A stretch of DNA of 64,000 nt from Flavobacterium sp. JAD_PAG50586_2 (GCA_023213215.1 CP096136.1:3224001-3288000), one strand, 5' to 3'. Counted from the stretch's first letter, positions 26,767 through 38,442 are shown. Translations and numbers: made by a program. Notes: generated by a model not told the origin, from the sequence alone.

Positions 26767-29700
26767 TTGTTTTCTTTTTAGCTTTTGGTTTATCGCTTTT
26801 TTTGGAATGGAATAATTCCCTAAACTGATTGTAATCCAAAGTGATAATGAATCCAACTCCGGTTTCAATAACCTGTCCCTGTAAAGCTACCTGATACAGG
26901 TTTTTACGGTACGCGCGGAGTCTGTAACGGCCATCTTTTGAAATGAGGTATTCTCCGGCAATATCTCCGGCAATGGTATTCGTTTCTTTATTTACCTGCT
27001 CCGGACCTTCAATTCCGAAGGTGCTTCCCACGGTAACTTTCAATCGGTCGTTTAGCAGTTTTTTGGAAAGCCCTACATTCAGGTCGGTTTTGTTTTCTTT
27101 CTGACCAGTCGTATAATCTTCTGAAGAAGCTAAGTCAAAATCAACTTCGAAACCTTTTATTAAATCTCCTGCAAAATTGTTAAGCTGTTGCGATAATATT
27201 TTGCTCACACTTTCCCTTGCTAAAGAGGAAGCTGTTGTGCCACCACTTTCACTAGAAAATGGATCTTCGCCAATAAATCTTCCTAACAAAAGCAAAGCAA
27301 AAACCTGTTTGTTCAAATCGTCAGGTTCCTGGCGTAATTGAGCCAGTTTAGCATCGGTTCTCGTAATGATCTCACTCGAAACATTGTTGTTGCCTTCCGG
27401 AAGTACAATATCAAATGAAATGCTTGGCTTCATCAGTTCGCCGTTCATCTTTAATTCGGTTTCAAACGGAATCTTTTGTTTGTAGGTATTCCTTTCTTCG
27501 GGTGTAAGTGAGGAAAGTTGGTCGTTTAGCAAATCTATCGGTGCCGTTTCGATTTTATAAATGGCTGTAATATTGATTTCTGCTGATGTCGGTTCACCTG
27601 TCCAAAGCAGGTAACTTCCGCTTTTAATATCGAATTTTCTTTTGATCAGGTTGAAACTCATTTCATAACTTCCTTCACTCAATTCGTAACGCCCTGTCAA
27701 AGTAGTTTTTCCGGATGGATCGATTCCTCCGCTAAGTTGTGCTTCGCCTTTTAATTTCAAATAGTCTCCATTGCTTTTGTCGATAACCATTGAAAGCTCC
27801 GCATCTTTATCAACCTCAATATCAACAGCAGCATTGATTCCCTTTATTTCGGTTTCGCTTAATTTTTCATCAGCGAGTTTCACAAATAAGGCTTTCTGAT
27901 CCTGATCGATAAACTCAACAATCCCTTCCCGGTCAGCAATCGAAGGGTCATCTTGTGGAAGGACAATCGTAAATTTAGTGTCTTTATTGATTTTGACAGT
28001 TCCCTCTACATTCGGACTTTCCATAGTGCCTTTAACCAACAAGTGATTGTCTAAAAACAGTTGCCCGTAAAATGTATCGTTGTCTTTAGCTGTTGAATTT
28101 ACGGCTTTAAAATTATCAGCATCTACAGTCAGGTCAAAACCTAAGTTCGCATAATTCTGATTGTTTAGTTTTCCGTTAAGGATTAAATCATTGTTCTTCT
28201 CATCCTTAATCGTAAAGTTGTCAAGTAAGATTACATTGTCACCAAAAATAAGCTTATCATTCATCGATTTGAATTTGGCATTCAGTTTGGTGGCTGTAAA
28301 GGCAATATCATTGAATTTTAATTCACCTATAAGTTTTGGGTTGGCAGTATTGCCGGTTACTTTAAACTGTCCGGTAAAATAACCTTTTCCGTCTTTTACA
28401 TTATCCATTGAAAATCCCTGGACGCTTTTTAGGTTTAGTTTTTGGATATCCAAATCCATATTCAGGTTATCGCTGATAGCATTGTAAGTTCCGTCAAGGT
28501 TTAATTGGTTTTCCTGTCCGGTAAGTTCCACTTTGGCCGTGTAAGTATTGGCTGTATAATTATCGACGTTTATGTTGATGTTTCCAACCTCTTCTTTCCT
28601 GAAGGTAAATTTATCTATCGTAACATCAGCCGTGAAAAGTACTTTCGACATTAAATCCTTAAGCACAGCATTTCCGTTTATCGTTCCACCCATTTCCAAG
28701 GTTTCCATCTGAACGATATTTGTGAGGGTTTGAATCTGGAAGTTTTTAAATACAACTTCCAAAGGTGGATTTGCTCCCTGCGACTGTGACTGAAGCAGGA
28801 TGCTGCTATCGTCTTTGCTCAATTCAAAATTATTGACATAGATAGCGTTATTAACAAAACGAATCTTATTGTCCTCTGAAATTATCCATTTATCATAGTT
28901 CAGCAAGAGCTTTTCGGCATCGAGATGCACCTCGTTGCCACCACTAACCGATTTAAAATTCCCCGCAATCTGATAACGGTCTTTATTTTTAAAATCCTTT
29001 ACCAACAAGGTATAATCAAGCACATCATTCGCTGCCTGTCCACTGATGCTGGTGCGATGAAGTTCTAAACTTTCGTTTTTGATTTGGTCTACGCTAAAGC
29101 TGTACAAAAGTGCATCGTCTTTTTTATCGATTTTTATAACGGCATTCGCAATGGTATTTGTGCCATAAACCAATTTGGGAATCGAGCCATTTACGATTAT
29201 CGAATCGTTAACCGAATTGTATCTTCCGCTGATGGCCATCGGTTCAATACTTTTGAGGTTTGGAACCAATTTGAGTAGGATAGGAGTACTTTTTACATTT
29301 ACCTTAAACGCCAGATTTTGATTCCCGTAAGGAACATTTTTGGAACTCGATTTTAGGTTATAGTAATTAGAAATGCTTTTTTTAACCGAATTCGCTATCG
29401 TTGACAATTTGTATTTTCCTTCCACTTCGGCATCCAAGAATTGGGACTTTAAGACAATCGAATTTTTCTCAGGCGTTGAAACCGCTACTACATTTATTGA
29501 ATCGGTAGCAAACTGTTCCTTTTCATTGGCAATTATCAGATTGTGGATGCTGGCTTCTCCGTTAAGGTAATCCAAATCGGCTGACTGAATATCGGCATCG
29601 AGAACACCACGTATTTTTAAAGGCCCGGCGTGAAGATTGAGTTTATTTAAATCGGCAATGTCTACATTAAGATGAATCTTTCCTTTGGGATGTTTGTCCT

Positions 29701-31734
29701 TAAAATTACCGCTCGATACCAAATCAAATTTGAGGTTTGGGTCTTTTATATCGGCATTCACATCGAAAAAACCATTGCTTATCTTTCCGTCGACTACAAG
29801 ATTATTATAGGTATAGTTATTGAAATTGGCTTTAATAATTGTCGCATTGGCAACAGCACTCGCCGTTTTCGGATTGAAGCCTGTTCCCTTAATTTTGGTT
29901 TTGAGTGTTATTCTTCCAATCGAATCATTCTTTAAAAGCCGTCCTAAATCAAAATTGTCAAGAGACGCATTGAAATTGTATTTTTCCCTGTTCTTGATCC
30001 TTCTGTCCAAACCGCCAATGACTTTGGCATTTCCGGAACTGGTTACTAGATTCAGATTGGTATTGAAATTATTGATGGTGCCTTTAAAGGTTCCTTTTGC
30101 GTTGAAACTGGAAGGCAATTGAATGGTGGACGGAATCGTGTTTTTAGGAATAAATCCATAAACATCCTTTGCAGTCGATTGCAGGTTTTTGATGTTTAGG
30201 TTGAAATAGGCTTTCTCCATATCGGGCAAACCTACAATCCAACCGCTGGTGTTAATTTTAGTTGAACCAATGCCACTAAGCTGGAGATTTGGGATATTCA
30301 GGTTGCTTAACTTTCCCGAAAGTTTAGTATCCAACAGTAAAACTGCATTCGGATTATCCTTAAACGGATTGTTTTTTAATAGTTCCGGTGCAAAAATAAG
30401 TATATCCTTAAACGCAATCTTACTTTGATTCAGGTTAGCCTGAATAGTAAGTGCGCCGAGATTTTTTGAAAGTGATTCGATTGAAGGATAGCCAACAACG
30501 ATTTCATTCCGCAAAGTGGTTTGTGGTGTTTTCAGATATAAGTCTTTCAGATAAGCGGATTTCGGACCGTAATAAAAATCGGTTTTCAGCGATTCTACTT
30601 TGAGTCCGCTTTTCTCTTCTACTTTAAGCGCATCGATTTTTCCGGAAATTACTTCTGAACTATAAGCAATTGTATTGGCATCTAAGTTGAAATCCTTAAT
30701 ATCTAAATGTCGGTAATCAATGCCTCTGTCAACAGCTTTTCCGTTAGCGTTGTCAAATTTAAAGTTCACTCTTTCGAAGGCAACTTTATTAACCTTTACT
30801 TTCCAGTTATTTGATTTGGATGTCGCAACATTATCAGCAGTTGCATTCTGTATGGTTTTACCAAGGCTCAAAGCTCCATTGGCTTCGACAAGTTCAAGTT
30901 TGTCTATGTCGATAAGGCTGTTTTTCAAATCGAAAGCATTGACTTTTACCAGAAGTTTCTTTAAATCGATATTCGTCATCAATTTAGATTTTTCATCCTG
31001 ATAATCCAGTTTTATTTTAGATAAGTCGATGGTTCCAAACTTCAGTTTAACATCTGGAGTTTTAGATTTTTCGGTTTTGGCTGAGGGAATGTTGGTAGCA
31101 ATCCCTTGCTTGTAGGACAAGGACAAACCGTCAATTGTAATTTTAGGAACCTCAAAATTCATCTGGTTTAAATCAAATGTCTTGATTCGTGTGTCAAGAT
31201 GTGTAAGATTTAAGTAGATATCATTTTTGGAAATAGCATCGGTGTATTTGATTTTGACCTTATCCAATTTAACTTTATCCATTGAAAACTCCATCGGCGG
31301 AGCATTGTCATCCTGCTTTTTGGGAGATTTGAATGCCTCGATAATGTAATCGAAATTGAATTTGGATTGGGCATTTCGGTCTATATTGCCCACGATTCCT
31401 TCCAATTCAACCGAATTGATTTCGACTTTGTTATCGAATAGGATTCCGTAAAGATTAATGTTTGCCGCAATTTTATTTCCGGCTAAAAGGGTATCCTTTT
31501 TTGATCTTCAAAATAAACGCCCTCCAGTGTAACGTCTTTTGGAAAGGCAATCTTGATTTTGTTAATGACAACCTTGGTCTTAAGTTTGCCTTCGAGATAA
31601 GTGACGGCTTTGTCTTTAGCAAAGTTTTGTACGGCGGGAATTTGAAGTGCAATGACAGTCAACAGGACCAATCCTATTAGAGACAGCATTATCCAAAGAA
31701 CAATCCTAAGGCCTTTTTTAAAGTATTTTTTCAA
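26759..31734 (-). CDS. tamB: TamB-like translocation/assembly module protein (frameshifted near the start)
   Basis: About 1658 residues after repair. The first piece (31483-31734) gives the inner-membrane anchor (RIVLWIMLSLIGLVLLTVIA) and the AsmA-like start; the frame is lost at the T run 31497-31502 (A6 on the coding strand, should be A7), after which EDQKKDTLLAGNKIAANINL reads on into the long part. The body is repeated beta text, a lipid-channel groove, and the C-terminal 350 residues are the TamB (DUF490) domain, with GGIDPSGKTTLTGRYELSEG and ALLLLGRFIG. Likely moves phospholipid or helps assemble proteins between membranes with TamL. Confidence 0.9.
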
Positions 31735-31861
31735 ATCGGAATTACCATTTAATTAGATAAATAAGTGATCTACATCTACAGTATACACTTATCCAATTCA
31801 AAGATGATAATTTTATTGTGCAAAATTTTATATAATTAATATAAAACGTTACAGAATTTTT

Positions 31862-33288
31862 TTAGCAGTCCGCCATATTTACAGCTACTGCCAAACCGCC
31901 TTCTGAAGTTTCCTTGTATTTGGAATTCATGTCCTTTGCTGTTTTCCACATGGTTTCGATCACTTTGTCTAAGGGAACTTTGGCATTTTTAGCATCGGTT
32001 TCCATAGCCAATTCTGCAGCGTTTATAGCTTTTATGGCACCCATCGTATTTCTTTCTATGCACGGAATCTGAACCAAACCACCAATAGGATCACAGGTCA
32101 TACCCAAATGGTGTTCCATCGCGATTTCAGCCGCCATTAAAACCTGATCTGCTGTTCCGCCCATGACTTCGCAAAGTGCCGCTGCTGCCATAGCTGAGGA
32201 AACTCCGATTTCAGCCTGGCAACCACCCATTGCTGCCGAAATGGTAGAACCTTTTTGAAGATGCTTCCAATTTCTCCCGCAACCATAAGAAATTGTTTGA
32301 TTTCCTTTTCACCAGCCTGATGGTTTTCTATAACTAAGTAGTACATTAAAACAGATGGAATTACACCAGCACTTCCGTTGGTTGGAGCCGTAACCACTCT
32401 TCCTAAAGCTGCGTTTACTTCATTGACAGCCAAGGCAAAACAGGAAACCCATTTTAAGATTTGGCGGAACTTGACTTCCGTTTTCCGGATGCTTTCCATC
32501 CATTGTTGTGGATTTTCATAATTGGCTAATCCGATTAGGTTTTGGTGCATATCGAATGCTCTTCGCCTTACATTTAGGCCACCAGGCAGAATTCCTTCTG
32601 AATGGCATCCGATGTACATACATTCGAGCATCGTATTCCAAATACGCATTAACTCGTGATGGATTACTTCTTCACTGCGCATGGACTTCTCATTCTCATA
32701 AACGATTTCCGAAATCAGTTTATTCTCCTTAATTGTGTATTGCAGTAACTCTTCCGCGTTTTGGATTGGAAATGGGAAGGCGCATTTTATTTCTAATTTC
32801 TTTTTTGCATTCACGCGTTCTTCCTTTACGACAAATCCGCCACCAATAGAGTAGAAGGTAGAGGCGTATTCGGTCTCATCGTTTAAATAGGCTGTGAACG
32901 TTAGACCATTAGCATGAAAAGGAAGAAAGTTTTTGTTGAAGACAATGTCCTGCAGAAAATAGAAAGGTACAGTAATCGTGTTCCCTAACTTGATTTCGTT
33001 CTTATTCTCAATGGTTTTAATTATCCCATTAATATCCTGTATCGGAATATATTCAGGATCCTGACCGCTTAATCCTAACATCACAGCCAAATCGGTAGCG
33101 TGGCCTTTTCCCGTTAAGGAAAGTGAACCATATAAATCTACTTTGATACGGCTAACCTTATCAAGAATTCCCTGTGTTTCCAATTCAGATAAAAAGCGTT
33201 CAGCGGCACGCCACGGTCCAAGTGTGTGTGAGCTTGAAGGCCCGACGCCTATTTTGAGCATATCAAATACGGAGATGCATTCTTCCAT
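31862..33288 (-). CDS. sdaA: L-serine ammonia-lyase, iron-sulphur type (frameshifted in this sequence)
   Basis: Deaminates L-serine to pyruvate. Single-chain form: N-terminal beta domain ([20 protein letters not shown]) then alpha domain ([20 protein letters not shown]). The T run 32252-32256 (A5 on the coding strand, should be A6) breaks [19 protein letters not shown]; repair gives about 475 residues. Cluster cysteines are visible in GGCQAEIG and [18 protein letters not shown], and the protein ends in Cys (NMADC), as in enzymes where the tail Cys binds the 4Fe-4S cluster. A TATATTTG -7 element lies upstream. Confidence 0.93.
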
Positions 33289-33310
33289 TTACGATAACGA
33301 TTTAGTGGCA

Positions 33311-33318
33311 CAAATATA
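33311..33318 (-). promoter_or_regulatory. -7 element of the serine dehydratase gene
   Basis: TATATTTG on the minus strand, 22 bases before the start codon; fits TAnnTTTG. No clear -33 TTG at 17-23 bases was found. Confidence 0.45.
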
Positions 33319-33427
33319 GCCAATTACCATTTAGGATTTTATGCTAAAATGAATACGGTACTGTTAATTAAACCATCCACTTAAAAATGAAGAGATTTGT
33401 AATCCGGCAACGACAACTTAATGTATT

Positions 33428-33460
33428 AAAAAAGTCCTGATAGTTTTAATTATCAGGACT
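33428..33460 (-). terminator. Terminator after the VOC gene
   Basis: Leftward stem AGTCCTGATA / TATCAGGACT with an 8-base loop, followed by T6. Ends the LuxR-DUF4199-VOC group; it starts eight bases after the VOC stop. Confidence 0.85.
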
Positions 33461-33468
33461 AGTTCTTG

Positions 33469-33849
33469 TTATTCGCCCATGGGCTCCCAAAGTTCTATTT
33501 TATTGCCTTCGGGGTCCATTATGTGGATGAACTTCCCGTAGTCATAGGTTTCCATCTTATCTACAATGGTTACTCCTTCGGCTTTAAGCTGCTCAATAAG
33601 GGCTTCTAGATTCTCCACCCTGTAATTTATCATGAATTCCTTTTCCGATGGCTCAAAATACTTGGTGTTTTCCGGAAACGCATTCCATTGGGTAAGTCCC
33701 TTTTTATCAGGATTGTCCTTATCCATCCATTCAAAACTGGTTCCGTAGGGAGTTGTCTCAAATCCAAGATGTGTCTTATACCATTCGTTGACTGCTTTGG
33801 GATCTTTGCATTTGAAGAATACGCCTCCAATACCTGTTACTTTTTTCAT
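33469..33849 (-). CDS. VOC (glyoxalase/bleomycin-resistance fold) family protein
   Basis: 126 residues, two beta-alpha-beta-beta-beta modules: VTGIGGVFFKCKDPKAVNEW and the closing YGKFIHIMDPEGNKIELWEP, where Glu of IELWEP is the usual metal ligand. Substrate unknown. Its start is 11 bases after the DUF4199 gene. Confidence 0.88.
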   Translation of the reverse strand: MKKVTGIGGVFFKCKDPKAVNEWYKTHLGFETTPYGTSFEWMDKDNPDKKGLTQWNAFPENTKYFEPSEKEFMINYRVENLEALIEQLKAEGVTIVDKMETYDYGKFIHIMDPEGNKIELWEPMGE

Positions 33850-33860
33850 TGTTGGATTAT

Positions 33861-34391
33861 TTAAGCCGTTGCCGGTTGTTTTTTCTTTAAGATTAATGCA
33901 CTGATTATAGGTACCAATATTCCAATCGGAACCAATACTTCAACATAGGTTAGAGCAATAATCCAAAGAGGATTTTTATACATTTCCTTATACCTATTTA
34001 TCTCATCCGTTTTTACTTTGATTTCTGCTGCCGTGATGTTTGTGCTATTCATTTTCTTAAGCATGGCATCTGAATATTTTTCCATAAAATCAGGATAAAG
34101 GCAATAGTATTCAAACAGCCATACACCCACATAGATGGTGGAAGCAATCAGCGAAATCAGTGCACCAATTTTTAAGGCTTTCCCGAAAGTGATAACACCA
34201 TTGTTGTGCTTGTCGCGATAATTCCTGATACCGATAAAGACAAAAGAAAAAGCCACCAACATTCCGGTGTAGCCTAAAATCATGCTGCCTTCGAAGTCGG
34301 GATTCTTATCTATCGCGTACGCAACATAAGCCATAAAGGCTGTAACGATAAATCCGGCAATGAGTCCGTAGGTAATTACAATTTGTTTCAT
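33861..34391 (-). CDS. DUF4199 membrane protein
   Basis: 176 residues with four membrane helices (about 5-27, 37-58, 72-96, 145-168). The text FEGSMILGYTGMLVAFSFVF and FGKALKIGALISLIASTIYV is typical of DUF4199, a Bacteroidota family of unknown role. It lies between a membrane-bound LuxR-type regulator and a VOC protein. Confidence 0.85.
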   Translation of the reverse strand: MKQIVITYGLIAGFIVTAFMAYVAYAIDKNPDFEGSMILGYTGMLVAFSFVFIGIRNYRDKHNNGVITFGKALKIGALISLIASTIYVGVWLFEYYCLYPDFMEKYSDAMLKKMNSTNITAAEIKVKTDEINRYKEMYKNPLWIIALTYVEVLVPIGILVPIISALILKKKQPATA

Positions 34392-34474
34392 ACTATTTTT
34401 AGTTTAAGAGTGAGCTGCAAAGTTTGGTAAAGCCAATTTAAAACCGCTCATCCTTTAGTATGATTTTTAGTAAA

Positions 34475-34957
34475 TCACCCTAAAGTAGGAGGAAGCAGCA
34501 GTAATTTTTTGGCCATTTCTATGGCCTGTGTACGGCGTTTGACTTCTAGTTTTTCAAAGAGCTTGGCACTGTGTGTTTTGACGGTGTTGAGGGAAACAAA
34601 CAATCGTTCCGCAATTTCGTTGTTGCTCAACCCTTCTGCCATTAGGGTCAATACTTCCAATTCGCGTTTACTGATTTTGCGTGAATGAAGTTCATTTTCA
34701 TTTAATACAAAGTCATCAGTTGAGAGAATCCTGATTTCCTTTTCTATAATAATGGTTTTTTCTTTTGGATTGGTGATCTTATTCGCTACCCAAATGCCAA
34801 ACAGTAAAAAGAAAACAGCTATCAACCCTATGTACATCTCTACCTGATGTTCCAGTATTAAAAATCGGAACTCAAACCATCGCAATAGCAGCATCAGTAC
34901 TGCCATCATGATAGCGTAGCCTATGAGTTCTTTGTGGTATTTTAGTTTGTGGAGCAT
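34475..34957 (-). CDS. Membrane-anchored LuxR-type transcriptional regulator
   Basis: 160 residues. Two hydrophobic segments (about 13-30 and 40-58) precede a linker and a complete LuxR/GerE DNA-binding domain: SKRELEVLTLMAEGLSNNEI, AERLFVSLNTVKTHSAKLFE, KLEVKRRTQAIEMAKKL. No receiver or ligand domain, so signal input would come from the membrane part. Leads a small leftward cluster with DUF4199 and VOC genes, 83 bases apart. Confidence 0.9.
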   Translation of the reverse strand: MLHKLKYHKELIGYAIMMAVLMLLLRWFEFRFLILEHQVEMYIGLIAVFFLLFGIWVANKITNPKEKTIIIEKEIRILSTDDFVLNENELHSRKISKRELEVLTLMAEGLSNNEIAERLFVSLNTVKTHSAKLFEKLEVKRRTQAIEMAKKLLLLPPTLG

Positions 34958-35062
34958 GGTTTGGATTTCGATAAGTCAAAAATAGGAAAAAGTGATAAGT
35001 GATAAGGGAAAAGGGAGAAGAAATTGAAAGGAATTTGTCCTGATAAAACAAGAACCTGTCTT

Positions 35063-35107
35063 TAGCCCCGATAGGAGCGGCACCGAAGTAGAGCGGATAG
35101 CGGGAAG
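35063..35107 (+). ncRNA. Structured intergenic element, candidate Flavo-1-type RNA, copy 2
   Basis: TAGCCCCGATAGGAGCGG (35063-35080) and GAGCGGATAGCGGGAAG enclose a short CACCGAAGTA loop region. Both halves align with the halves of 19840-19972, and here the loop lacks the 28-base hairpin. Orientation is taken from that alignment. It lies between the LuxR-type gene and clpB, both leftward. Confidence 0.45.
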
Positions 35108-35144
35108 ATTCGTTCTGAATTTAATGAAAGGTTATGCTCCTTAT

Positions 35145-35187
35145 AAAAACCAAAGCCCCGACAGTGTTTCCACTATCAGGGCTTTGG
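35145..35187 (-). terminator. clpB terminator
   Basis: On the minus strand CCAAAGCCCTGATAGTG pairs with CACTGTCGGGGCTTTGG around GAAA, then T5. It is 27 bases after the clpB stop. The remaining 100 bases up to the LuxR-type gene hold only the structured element at 35063. Confidence 0.85.
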
Positions 35188-35214
35188 CAATCTAACCAAA
35201 CTTATCTATAACTA

Positions 35215-37818
35215 TTATTTTACGAGTTCACTCTGATTCCTAAACACCAACTGACCGTCGAAGCTGTCCAACAGGATAATACTGTCGGTGGCGATTTTGT
35301 TCGCCAGGATTTCCTTTGAAAGCTGGTTTAAAACCTCTCTCTGGATTACCCTTTTTACCGGTCGGGCACCAAATTGTGGGTCGTACCCTTTTTGTGCTAA
35401 ATAGGCAATAGCTTCCGGAGTGGCATCCAATGTAATGTTTTGTTTCGCCAGCATTTTGATGACGCTCTTTAATTGCAAACCAACAATTTCTGTGATGTTG
35501 GCATTGGATAAAGGCGTAAACATTACGATTTCGTCGATACGATTGATGAATTCCGGACGTACTGTTTGTTTCAGTAATCCCAGCACTTCGGTTTTTGCAC
35601 TTTCTATTGCCGCTTCGATATTGCCTTTTAGATTCTCGAACTTCTCCTGTATGATGGCGCTTCCCATATTGGAAGTCATAATGATAATCGTGTTCTTGAA
35701 GTCAGCCAATCTACCTTTGTTATCAGTCAATCGTCCTTCGTCCAATACCTGTAAAAGGATATTAAAGGTATCCGGATGCGCTTTCTCGATCTCGTCCAAT
35801 AGGATTACGGAATACGGTTTTCTTCTAACCGCTTCGGTCAACTGTCCACCTTCGTCATAACCTACATAACCCGGAGGGGCACCAACCAATCGGCTTACAC
35901 TGTGTCTTTCCTGGTATTCGCTCATATCGATACGCGTCATGGCGTTTTCATCGTCAAACAGGTACTCTGCCAATGCTTTTGCTAACTCGGTTTTACCTAC
36001 ACCAGTTGTTCCTAAGAAAAGGAAGGTCCCGATGGGTTTCTTCATATCCTGTAAACCGGCACGGCTTCTTCTGACGGCATCACTTACTGCTTCGATGGCT
36101 TCTTCCTGACCGACTACGCGGTTGTGCAGTTCGTCTTCCAGTTTCAACAGCTTTTCGCGTTCTCCCTGAAGCATTTTCATTACGGGAACTCCCGTCCATT
36201 TGGCAACGACTTCTGCAATGTCTTCGCGCGTTACTTCTTCTTTTATCAGTGAAGTTCCGTCTTGCTTTTCGAGTAATTCGTTTTGGAACTTATCTAAACT
36301 TTCCTGTGCTTCCTTTATTTTTCCGTAACGTATTTCGGCTACCTTTCCGTAATCACCGTCGCGTTCTGCACGTTCTGCTTCGTATTTGAAATCCTCGATC
36401 TGCTGTTTTACGGATTGGATATTGTCTACAATGTCTTTTTCTGATTTCCATCTGGTAAAGATTTCATTGCGTTCTTCCTTGAGGTTGGCCAAATCCATGC
36501 GCAGGATTTTCATCTTGCTTTCGTCATTTTCCCTTTTGATGGCTTCAATCTCAATTTCGAGCTGCATTATCTTTCTGTCGAGTACGTCCAGTTCTTCGGG
36601 TTTGGAATTGATTTCCATTCGTAGCTTAGAAGCCGCTTCGTCAATAAGGTCAATAGCCTTATCGGGAAGGAAACGATTGGTAATATACCGCTGGGACAAC
36701 TCAACAGCCGCAATAATCGCTTCGTCCTTTATTTGTACCTTATGGTGAGTTTCATATTTTTCCTTGATACCACGCAGGATAGAAATTGCACTTTCCGTAT
36801 CGGGTTCGTCTATCATGATCTTTTGGAAACGGCGTTCCAATGCCTTGTCTTTCTCGAAGTATTTTTGGTATTCGTCCAAAGTGGTTGCTCCAATTGCACG
36901 CAGTTCGCCACGTGCCAATGCAGGTTTTAATATGTTGGCTGCATCCATAGCGCCTTCACCGCCACCGGCACCCACGAGCGTATGTATTTCGTCAATAAAG
37001 AGTACGATGTCGCCTTCAGAAGAGGTTACTTCCTTTACAACTGATTTCAATCGCTCCTCGAATTCCCCTTTGTATTTGGCTCCTGCAATAAGCGAACCCA
37101 TATCCAAAGAGTAAATTACCTTATCCTTCAAATTATCGGGAACGTCGCCATCTACAATCCTATGTGCTAATCCTTCGGCTATGGCGGTTTTACCCACACC
37201 CGGTTCACCCACAAGCATTGGGTTGTTCTTTGTACGGCGCGTCAAAATCTGAAGCACACGGCGGATTTCCTCGTCGCGGCCTATGACTGGGTCAAGCTTA
37301 CCTTCCTTGGCCAGTTCGTTTAGGTTTTTGGCGTATTTGCTCAAAGCATTATAGGTTTCCTCAGCAGAAGCGGAGGTTACCCTTTCGCCTTTACGGATTT
37401 CGTCTATGGCTGCCTGAAGTCCTTTTTCGGTAACGCCCTGGTCTTTTAGGATTTGCGCCACCTTGCTTTTGGATTTGAAGATAGCCAGGATTAAATGTTC
37501 GATAGAAATGTATTCATCGTTCATTTTCTTTGCTATGTTGGCTGCATCGTTCAGCATTGCATTCGCATCACGCGATAAAGCAATGTCACCACCCGAAACT
37601 TTTGGAAAGCTTTGAATGGTGCTGTCCAATATCTTCTTAAATAAATCGACATTCACGTTGAGTTTCTTCAAAATGAATGGCGTAACGTTTTCGTCAACCT
37701 CGAGGATACCTTTGAATACGTGTTCGTTTTCTATCTGTTGCTGACCAAAACCCTGCGCAATATGTTGGGCCTGTTGTAAGGCCTCCTGAGATTTAATGGT
37801 TAAATCATTTATGTTCAT
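35215..37818 (-). CDS. clpB: ATP-dependent chaperone ClpB
   Basis: 867 residues. Start at 37818 ([20 protein letters not shown]) was chosen over an in-frame ATG 60 bases upstream because ClpB proteins start with this N-domain. Order: Clp N domain; first AAA+ ([35 protein letters not shown]); middle coiled coil (about 410-530); second AAA+ ([41 protein letters not shown]). A disaggregase that works with DnaK. Palindromes at 37891-37945 probably regulate it. Confidence 0.97.
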   Translation of the reverse strand: MNINDLTIKSQEALQQAQHIAQGFGQQQIENEHVFKGILEVDENVTPFILKKLNVNVDLFKKILDSTIQSFPKVSGGDIALSRDANAMLNDAANIAKKMNDEYISIEHLILAIFKSKSKVAQILKDQGVTEKGLQAAIDEIRKGERVTSASAEETYNALSKYAKNLNELAKEGKLDPVIGRDEEIRRVLQILTRRTKNNPMLVGEPGVGKTAIAEGLAHRIVDGDVPDNLKDKVIYSLDMGSLIAGAKYKGEFEERLKSVVKEVTSSEGDIVLFIDEIHTLVGAGGGEGAMDAANILKPALARGELRAIGATTLDEYQKYFEKDKALERRFQKIMIDEPDTESAISILRGIKEKYETHHKVQIKDEAIIAAVELSQRYITNRFLPDKAIDLIDEAASKLRMEINSKPEELDVLDRKIMQLEIEIEAIKRENDESKMKILRMDLANLKEERNEIFTRWKSEKDIVDNIQSVKQQIEDFKYEAERAERDGDYGKVAEIRYGKIKEAQESLDKFQNELLEKQDGTSLIKEEVTREDIAEVVAKWTGVPVMKMLQGEREKLLKLEDELHNRVVGQEEAIEAVSDAVRRSRAGLQDMKKPIGTFLFLGTTGVGKTELAKALAEYLFDDENAMTRIDMSEYQERHSVSRLVGAPPGYVGYDEGGQLTEAVRRKPYSVILLDEIEKAHPDTFNILLQVLDEGRLTDNKGRLADFKNTIIIMTSNMGSAIIQEKFENLKGNIEAAIESAKTEVLGLLKQTVRPEFINRIDEIVMFTPLSNANITEIVGLQLKSVIKMLAKQNITLDATPEAIAYLAQKGYDPQFGARPVKRVIQREVLNQLSKEILANKIATDSIILLDSFDGQLVFRNQSELVK

Positions 37819-37890
37819 AATGTATGTTGTTATTTTGTTGTGTATAATTTTACGGATAGCGAACAATATGCATTCCAATGTAAAATTAGA

Positions 37891-37945
37891 GACAAAATGT
37901 CGTTTATAATATGATTTCCATCATATTAATAAGACAAAATGTCTT
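37891..37945 (-). promoter_or_regulatory. Palindrome cluster upstream of clpB, candidate heat-shock operator
   Basis: Two GACA-AAA-TGTC dyads, 37891-37901 and 37931-37945 (the second extended to AAGACA-AAA-TGTCTT), lie 42 bases apart centre to centre, about four helix turns. Between them is a third perfect dyad, TAATATGAT-TTCC-ATCATATTA (37907-37928). They are 73-127 bases before the clpB ATG. No TAnnTTTG element was found here, so clpB may use another promoter type. Confidence 0.5.
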
Positions 37946-38002
37946 GAAATGAGACAATACCGCTTTAAAACCTCATAAGTTTGGTTACAATCTCAATTAG
38001 AT

Positions 38003-38233
38003 CCACCTCAAAGCTCCACCGTCCCACCTTAAAGCTCCGTCGTCCCACCTTAAAGCTCCGCCGTTCCACCTTAAAGCTCCGTCGTCCCACCTCAAAGCTC
38101 CGTCGTCCCACCTCAAAGCTCCGCCGTCCCACCTTAAAGCTCCGTCGTCCCACCTTAAAGCTCCGTCGTCCGACCTTAAAGCTCCGCCGTCCCACCTTAA
38201 AGCTCCGCCGTCCCACCTTAAAGCTCCGTCATC
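38003..38233. repeat. 21-bp minisatellite, 11 exact-length units
   Basis: Eleven 21-base units without indels, consensus CCACCTTAAAGCTCCGYCGT-C. Because the unit is a multiple of three and has no stop, both strands stay open (GRRSFKV leftward, LRRPTLK rightward), but no start signal, conserved domain or neighbour supports a protein. It lies between clpB and the DoxX operon. Confidence 0.92.
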
Positions 38234-38240
38234 CTAGGTT

Positions 38241-38319
38241 TGAGGTGGGGAGGGGTACTTATATAGGTGGGAGGGGGTACCTAAAGGGGTACCCTTTTAT
38301 ACTTATATAAGTGGGGTAA
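38241..38319. other. G-rich tract next to the minisatellite
   Basis: The plus strand has GGTGGGGAGGGG, GGTGGGAGGGGG and three GGGGTAC blocks with repeated TACTTATATA segments. The G runs could form a quadruplex. No gene; role unknown. Confidence 0.5.
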
Positions 38320-38417
38320 AAAATGGGAGATGGCTTGAAAATACTGAGCTCTCGTTGGAACGTTTGGTGTTGTGATGAAGTAAGAACCAAATATAAAAAA
38401 CATATCTCTGCATAATT

Positions 38418-38442
38418 AAAAAAAGCACCCAGTTAAGAGTGC
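38418..38442 (-). terminator. Terminator of the ArsR-SRPBCC-DoxX operon
   Basis: Leftward stem GCACTC / GGGTGC (one G-T pair) with a TTAACT loop, followed by T7. It lies about 20 bases after the DoxX stop. Confidence 0.7.

Noticed and set aside
37965..38310. Open frames on both strands with 7-residue repeats
   Set aside because: They are produced by the 21-bp minisatellite; no start context, domain or operon support.
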